Made by a program: the position numbers and the translations under genes
Source of the DNA: Hypericum androsaemum
Lineage: Eukaryota > Streptophyta > Magnoliopsida > Malpighiales > Hypericaceae
Direction: 5' to 3'
Length of the DNA: 64,000 nucleotides
Assembly: GCA_963995505.1 (NCBI GenBank)
Contig: OZ023183.1
Location: forward strand, 13,822,671 to 13,886,670
Shown here: one piece after another, positions 34,924 through 46,963 of the stretch
Layout: each line of letters starts with the position of its first letter
Numbering within the stretch: the stretch's first letter is position 1
Notes under the pieces: model-generated
The model's database searches: none
The model's input: only the letters and a program-made list of their open reading frames with translations
Told to the model about the DNA's origin: nothing

Positions 34924-37019
34924 GGAAAAAGTACCATTTGAATCTTGTAGTTTACACAGATTTTGCGATATGATCCTGAGGTTTAGAAATGACTTTTTTG
35001 GTAGTTGTGGTTTCACCTTTTTTGCGTTAGAGGCTCGGGAAGGCTCCCGAGCCAAATATCAGCTCTGAACCTTGAAGCGACGTCATTCGATGCTAAGGTG
35101 TCTTGCCACGGTGGAAAATTTGTTCCGCTTGAAATGCTGACGTGTTATGAAAATAAAATATCCATTTCAATCACTTATTTTTTAATCTTTTTCAAAAATC
35201 TCTCCCTTCTCTCTCTCTCTCTCTCTCTCTCTCACCTCATTCGTCTTCCTCCTCCTCCTCCTCCTCTCCTCTCCTCTCCCTTCTAATTACAAACCCTAAA
35301 GATTGAAATAAACAATTGCAAACAATTACTAAATTGCAAACGCAACCACGAAAAAATTAATCAATGAATTGATCCAGAATTAATCAAATCGAAAATGTCC
35401 AAACTAAGTAACGCCGGCGACTCCCTCCTGGCCTGCCCTAACTCCAACTTCACATCTTTCTCTGGCTCGACCAAGCTTAAATCCACCGCAAAGATCATAA
35501 ATCTCAGATTCTTGACGACCCTCTAAACCGGCTCCCGCTCGTGGTCGATGTCGGACACCATACTCAATCGAACTTGTATTAGTCGTAGTACAACAAGTAA
35601 AAGTCGAAGAAACAATATTCTTGGCTCGGTGCCTCCTCATTTGGCCGCCTAGGGCCTGACTGTTTTAAGGAATGTTTTAAAAACTACGGTCTGACTGACT
35701 GTCGGATCGGTCAGACTGGTCGGACCACTATCCGAAACTAAATCTGGGTCAATTTTTTCATAAAATCCAGAATACGGTTCGACCAGCTAAAATTTGGTCG
35801 AACTATCCGGTCAGGTACTTCCGGGTGATCCAGTTCATCCGGATTAGAAAAATCAATATTTATTTTTTTATTTTATTTGATTTAATTTAGAAACAAAACC
35901 TCAACTTCCACATTCGGAGAGTGTATATCACTTTTTGATCACAAAAAACTTATTTTTTAACAATTCTGATAATATTTCAACTAAGTCAAACGAATTGGAC
36001 TAATATGTCGAACCTGAAAACTTGTATAATCATCTTTTTGTTCTTCTAGACTTGTTCAATTCATGTTTGAAGACTTTGTTTGGATAAATTGTATAACAAA
36101 GTTGCTAAATATTTGAAATTATTTAATATTTTATTATTATTTATATTAAATTAAATTTATTAAACATTATTTAATTATATTAATATAAAATAGAAGTACC
36201 GTTGACCGGGTGAACCAGAAATTTTAAGAATTCTGGGTCACTTTTCGGGTCGATTTTAAAAATATTGGTTTGAAGGAGAGAAAATAATCAAGGTTCAAGA
36301 AAGCTTGGGAAGGTGCTTTAATGGCAAGGAACGAAGATGGCTAGAGGTTGAGGATGATGGTGAACTGGAGATGGGACAGAATGGAGCTAGGATAAGAATA
36401 TTAAAATTAGAGAGGAGGTCTTAAGGCATTGAAAAGAGAATGAATGGAAAGGGATGGGTCACTTTGGGAAATAAATTAATTTTTAAATGGAAAGAGAAAG
36501 GAAGGGGAGGGGTCACTTAGAAGGGAAAAATCTTCTCCTTAAGGAAACCTTTGTTTTCAGAAAAATCAGTAGGTGGAGGAGAATCTGGAACTCCCTCCTT
36601 AAATTCGTATTCCTACTTTGATGTATAAGAAGGGATGTAAATCAATTGATGCTTCAAACAATGCCATTTTTTGCCATGAATGTAATTTGAAGTGTTGTAA
36701 TTAGAAGGGAGAGGAGAGGAGAGGAGAGGAGAGGAGAAGAGAGGAAGAAGACGAAGGGGGTGAGAGAGAGAAGGGAGGAATTTTTGGAAAAGATTAAAAA
36801 ATAAGTGATTGAAATGAATATTTTATTTTGTGACACATCAGCATTCCAACTGGAAAAAAAAATTCACCGTGGCGAGACAACTAAGCATCAGACGACATTG
36901 TTTATAGGTTCGGAGCTAATTTTTGGCTCGGGAACCTACCCGAGCCTCTAACGCAAAAAACGTGAAACCACGACTACCAAAATCTGTGTAAACTATAGGA
37001 TTCAAATGATACTTATCCC
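34924..37019. mobile_element. MULE-type element with long inverted repeats, 2.1 kb
   Basis: Inverted arms of about 370 bp run from GGAAAAAGTACCATTTG, share GGCTCGGGA...CCCGAGCC and TGATTGAAATG blocks, and end in CTCTCC/GGAGAG runs. A perfect 9-bp target duplication TAGTTAGTT lies at 34915-34923 and 37020-37028. Between the arms, 35390-35650 has an open stretch on both strands with a normal base mix that may be a captured gene piece, but I do not recognise it. A GACCGG-rich hAT-like MITE is nested inside. Confidence 0.88.
35664..36276. mobile_element. Nested GACCGG-type MITE
   Basis: Ends resemble the MITE at 33689 (GTTTTAAAAACTACGGTC at left, TCGATTTTAAAAATATTGG at right), with GGTCGGAC/CCGGT words near each end. 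The target duplication is not clean. Confidence 0.55.
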
Positions 37020-37028
37020 TAGTTAGTT

Positions 37029-38043
37029 TATATGTGTTAAGAAGAATCTTACATTTCCTTTAAAAAAATCTTGCTTTAGCATAATAGGGGTAAACTTGTT
37101 TATAATTGTATAAAATTTAATTACTCGTCGTTTAAAGATTTTAGGTTGCGTATGAAAATTGTAACATGTATAAGAGTAGGTTTATTATTGTGCTCGCACG
37201 GCACGACCCTATTTTTTGCACATTAATAAAGTCAAAGTCTATACAATATTCTACCGATATATTTCATTTAAAGAGACGTGCTGAGAATTCTATGTTGATT
37301 AATACAAGAGTGTGGTGGGCTTGTTTATAAGTGAGAAAAGTTCATATACGTATTGTCTGACGTTTTTTAGATTGATATGAAGATTCTAACAAAATAAAAT
37401 ATTCAATTTAAAAAATAGTTTATTATCACTAACTTTTTTTCCTTTCGAATTTTGATGGTCATTCAACTCTCAGTGGTCATTTCAAAATTTTTAATTTTCT
37501 GATCGAAATATTGATATCATCATAAATTTTATTTTAGTGCTCAAAAAACTTAAAAACTTTATAAAAGTAGAATAAAAATCAAAGCATTCATAAAAAATTA
37601 TAGTATCAAAAGAAATTAAGTCAGAATGGTTAGTCACCTAAAAAATTATCAAAATTTTTTTCCAAAATTGCATAGAACATTTAAATGGGTGTTTTTCCTA
37701 TATATTCTATTGTAGAACTACTTCGATAGTGTTACGACGAATTGTGGTCATCTCTACTTTTTTTTCTCTCTTTTCCCTATTCATTAAGTCATCCATCAGT
37801 TGGTATTTACTGTGTCTTCAAAACAGCTAAATTAGACAATTACTTGTTAAAAAAAGCCAAGTAAGGCAATTTTTAGACTTCATTTTTTACATAAATTATA
37901 AGCATTTCGAATGAATATGCAAAAAATATATGTTTTGTTTAGTTGTTCATGAAATTTATTTACAAAAAAAACCTCCGGTTTGGTTATCAAACAAAATTTT
38001 GTATTATCAACGAATTTTCTCATGAAATCTACAGTATTTTTTA
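37029..38043. other. AT-rich intergenic stretch, nothing recognised
   Basis: No ORF, repeat or RNA signal that I can support. Confidence 0.5.
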
Positions 38044-38051
38044 GGCGAATG

Positions 38052-38934
38052 TAGGGATGGCAAAAAGACCCAGACCCAGTGGATCAGACCTTTATCCTAC
38101 CTTGTGGATTTTAGGGTCTATAGGTCTTGGGTAGGGTTTGGGTCTACAGATTTAGATAGGGTCCGGGTCTGGATAGGGTCTATATAAACCCAGACCCAGA
38201 CCCAGACCCAGACCCAGACCCAGACCCAGACCCAGACCCTTCCCATAGACCCACTAATTAGACCCTACCCTAGTTAGACCCTAATTAGATCCTACTTAAA
38301 TCCATATTTATTATATTACTAAGATAATTATAATACAACCCCAAAAAGAATAAGCGCACACCAAAAAAACCTAATATAATACTTTTTTTAAATTTAAAAT
38401 TTCAAATATTATATGACTAATTAACTAATTAAACTTTTTGGTTAGACACAGAAGCTACCGAGAAGAGTTAGATTACAAGAGCAAGAAGATGATCGAGAAA
38501 ACATGTTCAAAAGTCGCTTGAAAATTTAGAAAGAAATTATTTTGAAGTTGAAACTTTATATTATACAAGAACACTTATAAGTTTTAGTTTCTTATTGACG
38601 AGGTAGTCGTATGTGTTTCATTTTATGTTGAACCAGTTTGTTTATAATTTACTCTCAACTTTAATTTGAGATTATTATTTTATTACATAGACTTTGATTT
38701 TTTTTTATTTGGATTATATTGAAATAATAAAAGTATCTTGTAAAATAATTATAAAAAAGATAGAATGTTAAAGGGTCGGACTCTACAGACCCTATAAACC
38801 CTGGGTCTCCTGGAAGGTAAGGTATGGGTCTAACAATAAAAAATTTATAGAGTCGAAAGTAAGGTATGAGTCTAACTCCAAAAACTAAGATATGAGTTGG
38901 GTCCTACCAATACCCTACTCCACCATACCTATTG
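38052..38934. mobile_element. Probable hAT element with (CAGACC)n block
   Basis: The left end TAGGGATGGCA is a common hAT terminus; the right end in inverse reads TAGGTATGG with three extra bases outside. GGCGAATG flanks it on both sides (38044-38051, 38935-38942). The arms carry GACCC/GGGTC words and an array of CAGACC hexamers. No coding capacity. Confidence 0.65.
38189..38240 (+). repeat. (CAGACC)n hexamer array
   Basis: About eight perfect CCAGAC units in a row. Confidence 0.95.
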
Positions 38935-39213
38935 GGCGAATGAATTCTATAATAAGTCGGCCTGTTCGTAGCATTAGATTCCCGATCAAGGATACTTGGC
39001 TTTGATGCTACCGTGTAATAACACACCTCAAAGTCAAAGATTGACTTGACAACTAACAAGCTTTTGGTCTAACATTTGGTCTATTCCAAAAAAAAAACAT
39101 AACATTTGGTATAAGGTATCCTTTAGAGACATTGTTAAATAAGACTCGACTGTGTTCAACTTCAGATATTATAGCTGCATGATTATGGGAGGCAGGAAGA
39201 ATCTAAAGGATCC

Positions 39214-42200
39214 TTAAACATTTCCATTGCAAACTTCAATGTTCCTTACAGGCCCCTTGAACCATCTCCTAGCATCCAACACCCACCAAAGAATCACCAA
39301 ACCCAAACACACCGCAAGTGCAACCGGTGCATAATTGAAAGTCTTCCACTGAATGGGATACACAGTGGGCAGCAAGAAGACCGAGCAAGTGTAGCAGATC
39401 CACAGGAAGGCGACCAGGCAGACCGGCCGGCTCGCCCGGCCGAGGTAGAACGGGCCGGGTTTGAAGTCCTCCTCGGCCATGACCAGCCTCGCGAAGATGG
39501 GCACGGCGTAGCCCCCGACCCACCCGATGGTGCTTATGGAGACGATGGCTGTGAAGACCACGTCCAGCTTCAAGATGGGCAGACCAAGGAGGATGGCGAT
39601 GGCTGCACATAGCCACACTGCGTTGCTTGGGACCTTGTACTTTGGGTGGATCCTTCTCCATGTTGGGGAGAAGGGGATTCCATTGTCTCTGGATAGGGCA
39701 TACACCTTGGTGAAAGAAAAACAAAGTGAGCATACACCTTGGTGAAAGAAAAACAAAGTGAACAAGTTAGATGAACAAAATGGAATAAGATATTTTGCAT
39801 TTTTTTATTGATCAAGCGACATCCAGATTTGAACTGGGAAAAAAGAATTTGTAGCTCACCGTCTCACCACTCGGTCATGCCGCTAAGACACTCTGGAAAA
39901 CAATTTAGATTTTCTCTTTTTTTCAGTCTAATATCAATCGGACTGAAATTTTTTTTAATAAAAATATATTATATATTATGTTTAGTATGAAAATGTTGAA
40001 TAATTCTAAATATTCTTTAATTTTATGAAAAATTTTATCACATCAAAATTCTAATTTAATCATTTTTAATCTAATAAAATATTAAAAATTGTCAAAATTA
40101 TAGTTTTTACCCGCATGTCCAATTAAGTGAACCGGTCATCCAACGGTTAAATAAGTAGTCAATGACGTTGACCAGTCTAATAATCATATATGTTTTTTGT
40201 GAAAAAATGACCTGATATTATTAATCTCGGGTAACGATTCGACGAGATGAAACACCGATCAGACCACATTCTATACGTAAAATTACTCTTAGCTTGTCTT
40301 GGGCCACCATTTTCCAAGTCATTCTACCATTTAATATGAGAAAGACTGCAAGTTAAAAGAGGAGATCCTCCATTAAAAAACTTACCACTCTAGCAGCGCT
40401 AGTGGTGACAGCGAGTCCGCAGAAGAAGAAGGAACCCCAGATGATGCAGAGGAACACCACGGCTCCTGTTGAATTTTGGTACCGTCCATGGAAGGCGTCG
40501 TATAATATCTGGGCGGGCACCAGTGCTCCCCCTGTCTCATTGTTTTCGTCGTACAGATAGTCAAAATCCTGCTCAACCATTTAGTATCAACCACTGTCGG
40601 ATATAATAAATTATAGCATTATTTGATGTGTGACATTTATCTCGTCGGTCCAATAAATGTTCGGGAAAGATTGTGCACCTTGATGCTGAAAGTGAGGGCC
40701 AAGTTATAAGCCCAACCGAAGACGGAGATGATCCCAATGGAGGAGAGAATGGCAAGAGGCCCCGTACGGTCAGCGCCTCTTGTCTCCTCCGTCAGATGGG
40801 CGGCGGCGTCGTATCCGTACAGGCAGTAGTTGCTGAGCAGAACCGACATTATCACAGCGTAGGGTTTACTGCTAATTCCGGTTGCTTCCGGCGCCGTTTC
40901 GAAATGGGTAAACACATACGAAGCTGTTTCCGCGGGCCTCGCCACTAATGGCAGCATTATAATTACCACTAATCCGCCCATTACCTGCTCTTCCAATAAA
41001 CATTTTTTACATCAACCCATGCAAGAATCGTTGTGATACTATGTTAAAATTTTCGTATATAATCTAAAATAAGATAATAACAAGTGCAATTGGCCTATGT
41101 ACCGATTCCAATAAAAATCTACGAGGTCTTTGGCGATTCAAATATGTATTTTATCTAGATCCAAAAGTGTAGAATTGTGTTGTAACGATGTTAACACGAG
41201 CACTCTTTCCATGCTACATATTTTTCTCATTATATTTTACTGTGGTAGAATTTTAACGAGGTTTGCCACTCTGACCTTTATCGAGAGAATTCTACACTTT
41301 TATACATATAATACGTACATTTTCCTATTAATAAAACACTACCAATTCAAAATAAATTCCAAGATAATGAGTTGTCAAATTTTTGGCACTTATAAAAAAG
41401 TAAACGACGCTTCCATCCAATAATGTGGCATTCTCAAAATTTAATCGAGTATAAATTTGCACAAATTTTTAAATTTGCCAACATGTCATGACATGAGAGT
41501 TGTGCAAGCAACATGTCACAGGATCAACCTACTTTAAAAACGTATTAAAATTCTAGTATCCAACAATTTTAAGACAATAATTTTGCATTGAAAATGGAGA
41601 TTGGCTTAAAGATAAAACGGAGACCAACCTGCCACCAGACGGAAATAATGCCGAGGAAGGCAATGACTTGCAAGGCGAAAGTGTTGAGCACCGCCCAGAT
41701 GAGGGTGAAGCCGATGTAGATGCTCAGAAACACTCCCCTTGATGCGAAGTAGCCTCCACCCTTGTTGTTTCCCGTAGATAATAGAATTATCATTTGTACT
41801 GCCTGTGCCCCCGAGTATGCCTGAAACAAAACAGCTTATGCAATTTTACATTCCGAAATCATGTTAGAATTTTTGTATTCAATCGATAATAAACAACAAG
41901 GAGTTGTACGGAGCAATGTTAAATACTTGTTGGAAGAACTTTGTCACCTTTTAAAGGTCTTACCCGGTTCAAAATTGAATTAGTCGGCTCAATAGGTCGG
42001 ATACCAATTGCTTAAAAAAAACCAACAAGGGGTTGTAAGCAATGTATATACCTGAGTCCCAATTCCAGAGATGAGCCCAATGGCCTCCAACCAGGCACAG
42101 CACCATGATGAAAACGGCCCCCACCTGGGCCCCGCCAAGTGCGCAGCCCAGAAGTATAGCGATCCTGTGGTCTATTTCAACGTTTCATCATCAAGTCAGC

Positions 42201-43022
42201 CTCTTAAATTCCACACGTGAAAATAAAGATACGTTTTGATTAACGAGAAAGTTGTTATAATTTAACTGTTAGAATTTTTAAGAATGCACTAATGTTAAAT
42301 ATTTATTGAATTATTTTTGCCAATTTTTAAAAAATCCTACACGACACTAGTTAGGTGTCATTATAATAGATGATATAAACAATAAATTCTATATGTGCAA
42401 GCAACAATGTAAAAACGAGGTGCCGTTGTTGATCAGGCAAAGTAAACTAAAAGTCAACCAACTTCATTCTCGTCAAACTCTGACTTATTTTATGATCAGT
42501 TGAAAGTTACAGGGCAGTTGAAAAGGAGAGAGAGTTGCGTACGGGAAAAGAGGAGCAGATTTCAGCCATGGCGATTCCAACGAACCAGGTGAAGAACGTG
42601 ACGACCAGCCATCCCCACAACAACGGCGCAGGCCCAGCGTACCGGAGGCTTGGCCCGTACAGAGGCGTCCCTGTGAAAACCGCCATGCTTGAGAACGTAA
42701 TCGCCATTGTCTTGAAAAATGTCTGCATTCAATGACGTCTCGAGTTTAAATATTACGAAAGTAAAAAACACTATTGAGAAACACCTAAAATAGGACCGGA
42801 CATGGTTCTAAATGTCAATCCAATGCATGGTTCGAACCAACCAAATAAACAGAAAAAGATATCATGTAAAAGAAAAGAGAGAATTTGTAAGGAGGAATTA
42901 TACACAACCATTTCTCTTCGAAGCTCTTGCTTGTACCCAAGCTCATTGAGACGCTTCTCTCCGGAGTCCATTTTTGGAGTGGTGGTGATGTTCTGGCCAA
43001 CTTGCTCTACTCTCAGAGCCAT
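39214..43022 (-). CDS. Amino-acid/GABA permease, BAT1-like (APC superfamily), seven exons
   Basis: Exons 5' to 3': 43022-42909, 42722-42543, 42171-42052, 41820-41629, 40984-40679, 40568-40386, 39705-39214; 528 residues, all joins in frame. The N-terminus MALRVEQVGQNITT and KRLNELGYKQELRREM is the cytosolic tail with the conserved LGY motif. About twelve membrane spans follow, with FTGTPLYGPSLRYAGP, AEICSSFP, TGSLYFWAAHLAGP, LNTFALQVIAF, YGYDAAAHLTEETRGAD and VVYALSRDNGIPFS; the last two are family signatures of BAT1-type carriers. BAT1/GABP in Arabidopsis carries amino acids both ways and GABA into mitochondria; the substrate here is inferred from family only. The gene is intact. A 32-bp tandem duplication spans the last splice acceptor. 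Confidence 0.93.
39699..39762 (-). repeat. 32-bp tandem duplication over the last splice acceptor of the BAT1 gene
   Basis: The unit from CATACACCTTGGTGAAAG to AAACAAAGTGA occurs at 39699-39730 and 39731-39762 with one difference. Each copy contains a TTTCACCAAG acceptor; only the inner one (39706) keeps frame. Confidence 0.95.
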
Positions 43023-43437
43023 ACCCTTGACCTTGGAATCAAAGAAAAGACTAGAATTGAAGAGAGATTTTGGGATTCTCTCTTAAATAGGAACTCAATT
43101 AGCAAGTGAGTGATATATATATTTATATTTATATGTTTGATGACTTGTTGAAAAAGGGAGCGACAAATTAACTTTGAAAAAGTCAAAAGTCTTGCCTCAT
43201 CCAGCTTTCAAACCTAAAAAACGAGTCTCTTAAAGAGTGTTTTCTGGATTCATAAGATTAGAATTTTTTTTAAGTAAAATTTGGAGGGTGAAATTTGGTA
43301 GTATTGAAGGTGCTTTTTCGCTGGTAAAATTTTTTTATACTGAATTTTATCTCGCCAGAATTTTAGAGAGATTGGCGGCTACAATCTCGAAAAAAGGACT
43401 TTACATTTCTCTATCCTTGGGTATTTTTTGGGGGTAG

Positions 43438-43680
43438 ATTTGGTGGGGACTGGGTAGTCCCCAAATATGGGGACTAACTCAAACCAATATCACTTCATAA
43501 GTAAACCAGCGTCTTCTAAACCAATATTACTTCACATGCAAACCAATATCATTTCACATGCAAACCAATAACACCTGATAGGTTATTGACCATCAGATTT
43601 AAAGATAATCAAATCTGACGGCCCAAAATGTAGTCTCCACCTATGGACAAATTTTCTTTAGTCCCCACTCAATCCAGTCT
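43438..43680. repeat. Possible small MITE with GGGGACT ends
   Basis: GGTGGGGACTGGGTAGTCCCC at the left and AGTCCCCACTCAATCCAGTCTC at the right are imperfectly inverted. They are flanked by near-identical TATTTTTTGGGG(G)TAG. The inside repeats CAAACCAATATCACTTCAC four times. Confidence 0.5.
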
Positions 43681-43819
43681 CTATTTTTTGGGGTAGTTTT
43701 TAGTAGTTGTTTTATATATTTACTTAACATAATTAATAGAATTCTACTTATAAAAAATAGAATTTAATTTTTTTATTACTTAAATCAACTGAAAAAACTA
43801 CATATTGCTTGACCGGTTG

Positions 43820-43901
43820 TGTTGAAAAAGTCTAACGTCATGGCTTCATCCAACTTTAAGTGTTGAAAAAGTCTAACGTCATGGCTTCATCCAACTTTAA
43901 G
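43820..43901 (+). repeat. 41-bp perfect tandem duplication
   Basis: TGTTGAAAAAGTCTAACGTC through CAACTTTAAG occurs twice in direct succession, apparently without mismatch. Confidence 0.95.
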
Positions 43902-44340
43902 TCCAACTTGGGCGGTACAGTTTAAAATATCAAATGAAACGACAATGAATAAACTATATTTAATTTAGCTATTTTATGTAATGGACTAACTACAAATGGA
44001 TAGAACATAAGAAAAATCGTTAAGCCGCAACTGAGGACCCACGAGTTTATGGTGATGAGATACTTTCAAAAAGTGGAGGGATCTTAATTTGATTTTATTG
44101 TCGTAGGTAATTAAAATTCCGGGAAAGCAAATAAGTTATCATATTTTAATCAAAAAGTTTGGTGTTTGAGTCAACAGTATTAAACTTTAGCCTACTAATA
44201 AATATCTGAATAAATGAAATAAGATTTGGTGGAATGTCGTTTCTTTGGGTTCGACCATCCTTAGGCTGTTTCCTGCAAGTGGGTGATTATTTTGGTGGGA
44301 GAGGAATTGACCTAACGATACTTGAAAAATATCAAGGTGG

Positions 44341-44745
44341 TGTTAGGAATTTAGCAACTAAGAGAATAAAATACGCAAAGAATATGGACACAATATGTAA
44401 TGTAGTTCGGCCTAATGTCTATGTCCACGAGGAGAAATGAGAACTTTTATTGATAGATCTGAATCACAAAGCCATGCAAAACCCTTGGGTATTATGTCCT
44501 TATATAATGGATGAACCCTTGGTGTACAAGAAACCTATCTAAGTCGTTCTAGAAGTCCAAAACAAGAGCCCGAGCAAAACAGAAAAAATCTCGCAGTGTA
44601 CCCCAGCGGGCGCTGCCCTCCTAGCGGCCGCTGGGTCTTCAGGAATCCAACATTCTGCCTCCCACCACTAGCGAGGGCTAGGGGGCTAGCGGCCCCTGGC
44701 CATTCCCAAATTTTCACCATTCGCTTTTCTCGACATATTCCAACA
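44341..44745 (-). repeat. 3' LTR of the copia element
   Basis: Similar to the other LTR over most of its length but longer in the GC-rich CAGCGGGCGCTGCC/GCGGCCGCTGGG part, where the two LTRs are rearranged relative to each other. Confidence 0.92.
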
Positions 44746-44799
44746 ATCTCCACCTTGGCGAGAAAATATCTTTTACGAAGAACCATGAAGCTTGAAAGA

Positions 44800-46280
44800 A
44801 GGGTTTTTTACTCCTCTTGCAATAATGAGTAAGTAAGGGATTGTCGTCCCACAAGGACTAAGCTAGGCCGCAAACTCGACTCTACCACTAGTTTAGGACT
44901 ATAAAAAATGGAGGTGTCAATTCCAAACACAATATGCTATTTGAAATAAAATTGCAACTAAACAATGTGATAGTTTAAACACTTCAAACAAGAGTGAGCT
45001 TGGTACCAATGACAACCTAAATAACCAAATGGCTTATGGAGTTTATAAAGTTCATGATATGGTCCGGATGTTTCGAAGATAACTAATCAACGCTCTCGCG
45101 ACAAACTAGTCTAAATCGATTCTTAACTAGACTTAGATGAACCAACTACGCTCTCGCGATAAATTAGCCATCTAATCTAACTAATCACCAACTATAATTA
45201 CCATTCTTTGGACAACTAGTCACCTAAGGTGATCTCTCATCAATAAGTTTTTACTCAACTAGTTAAATGGTCTGTTAATTCTAATCCCTCTCGGCGATTA
45301 ATATTAACCATATTCATAATCAAAGTGATCAAACAAGATTAAGCATTAAGCTCATTAACTAGTACACATACCTAGACATATTAACCCCTAAACTATTGGC
45401 TAAGTAGGTGCCATCAAGGCACCAAACTCACGAATCAACTACTTACACATATTCACTAAGTAACATAACACATCCATTGAACAAAGCAAGCAAAGCATAA
45501 ACATAAAAGAGAAAGATAAAGAAAGCTCAAGATGATCTTCAAGCTCCCAAAAGTTCTCCTTCAAGTTCTCTACACAAGCTTTAACAATAGAGAGCTAAAG
45601 TTTTCTCCACAAAGATGGAAGATGAGAGTAGGTGAGTATTTTTAGCAAAATATCTAAAAGTCTAAGGCTAAAAAGTTGACTTCCAAAATAAGCCAAGGAA
45701 GCTATTTATACAAGTTTTTTTTTTGAGTAGGAAGTGCCAGCTACGAAATTCACTATTCATGCCCAAAAATGGGCCCAAAACAAATCCTAAAATTCGGCCC
45801 ACTCGTCAGATTTATTGGCAGATTCAAAGGTTAACATTGGACGCAATTTTCCTCCTACTTGGACTCCGAATTTGAAGAAGCCCATGCAGAAAAAGTTGTA
45901 GTTCCGGATGTCTTCTTTCCAGCGCCACCTTGTTTGCCTCTATTAGACTTTGTATGAGAAAGTTATCGGCATTTAAGTTACAAGGGGTCAGTTTTGCTCC
46001 ACGCTTTCTTGGGTCTCGTAAGACGCCAATTGTCCCGGCTGATCCGATCGCCTATGACACGCTCCAAAGTGCACCAATATCCTCCTCGCATCATCACATA
46101 GTTTCTTAGTAATAAACATGAACGAAATGTAACAAAAATCATAAGAACTATACTAAAATGTTCAAAGCACAATATATAACAATACAACGAAACATAACAC
46201 ACAAAAACACTAGAAACAATGGAAAATCGACACTAAAACATACATGGATGATAGAGTATTTTCACACTCATTAAAGCTCA
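44800..46280. repeat. Unassigned insertion inside the copia element, possibly a gypsy LTR
   Basis: It separates two similar stretches, CACCTTGGCGAGAAAATA (44751) and CACCTTGATGAAATACCA (46301), which look like the element's own internal sequence. The content (repeated CTCTCGCGA, GGTGATCTCTCATC, GTCGTCCCACAAGGA) resembles leader or LTR regions of Tat-type gypsy elements, but I could not set ends. No coding frame. Confidence 0.4.
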
Positions 46281-46963
46281 ACCCGAACTTCAACAAACTC
46301 CACCTTGATGAAATACCACCCCATGAAGAACCATGAGAACTCGAGAAATCAAACCGACTCTACCAACTCTACCTCAAACCATAGATAACCACCATCAATA
46401 AGACCATCTCAACTTTCTCTCCTCCTTTTGTTCAATCACTTAGAGCCAGCCCCCAAGCTCGAGCCTCCAAGCTCGCTTGGCCTATTTTCTCCAACCTCCA
46501 TCGAACTCTAACTAGCAAGTCCACCTGTTGAAGCAACCTTGCGACCAATAGACGCGCCCTCTATTTTTTTGTCAGGCCCATGCTCCGCAACCTCGAACTA
46601 CTTTTCTGCTGGACCTTCTTGCCTCAAACCAATGCTACTTTCTATAGCATACAACGGACAATCTTTTTTTCCACAAAGTAGAACCCTCGACATACCTCGG
46701 AACTCTATTGTTCGGCCTTGAGTGAGATACATGATTCGTCCGTAGTGTCACCAACAGCTTTGCATGCCCAATGCCAAACCTACTCAACACCTTTGACATC
46801 CACGTACCTTTAGACAATCATAGCAGAGCCCAGCTAACAATGCTTCTCCGAGACAACCATGGCTCCCTGCCAACCATGCCTCTACGAAACAACCATAGCT
46901 TGATATCCATGTCTCCATGAATTCTAACTGTACTCAAACTATCCATGTTAAGCCTTTTCTCCC

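Larger units (their letters stand above)
43023..44335. other. Upstream region of the permease and intergenic DNA
   Basis: AT-rich. It contains a small palindromic insert and one tandem duplication (listed separately). No gene recognised. Confidence 0.5.

Noticed and set aside
9261..43022. A biosynthetic or defence gene cluster
   Set aside because: The seven genes belong to unrelated processes (organelle RNA, wall glycan, signalling, N-glycosylation, ubiquitin, purines, amino-acid transport) with mixed orientation; adjacency looks incidental.
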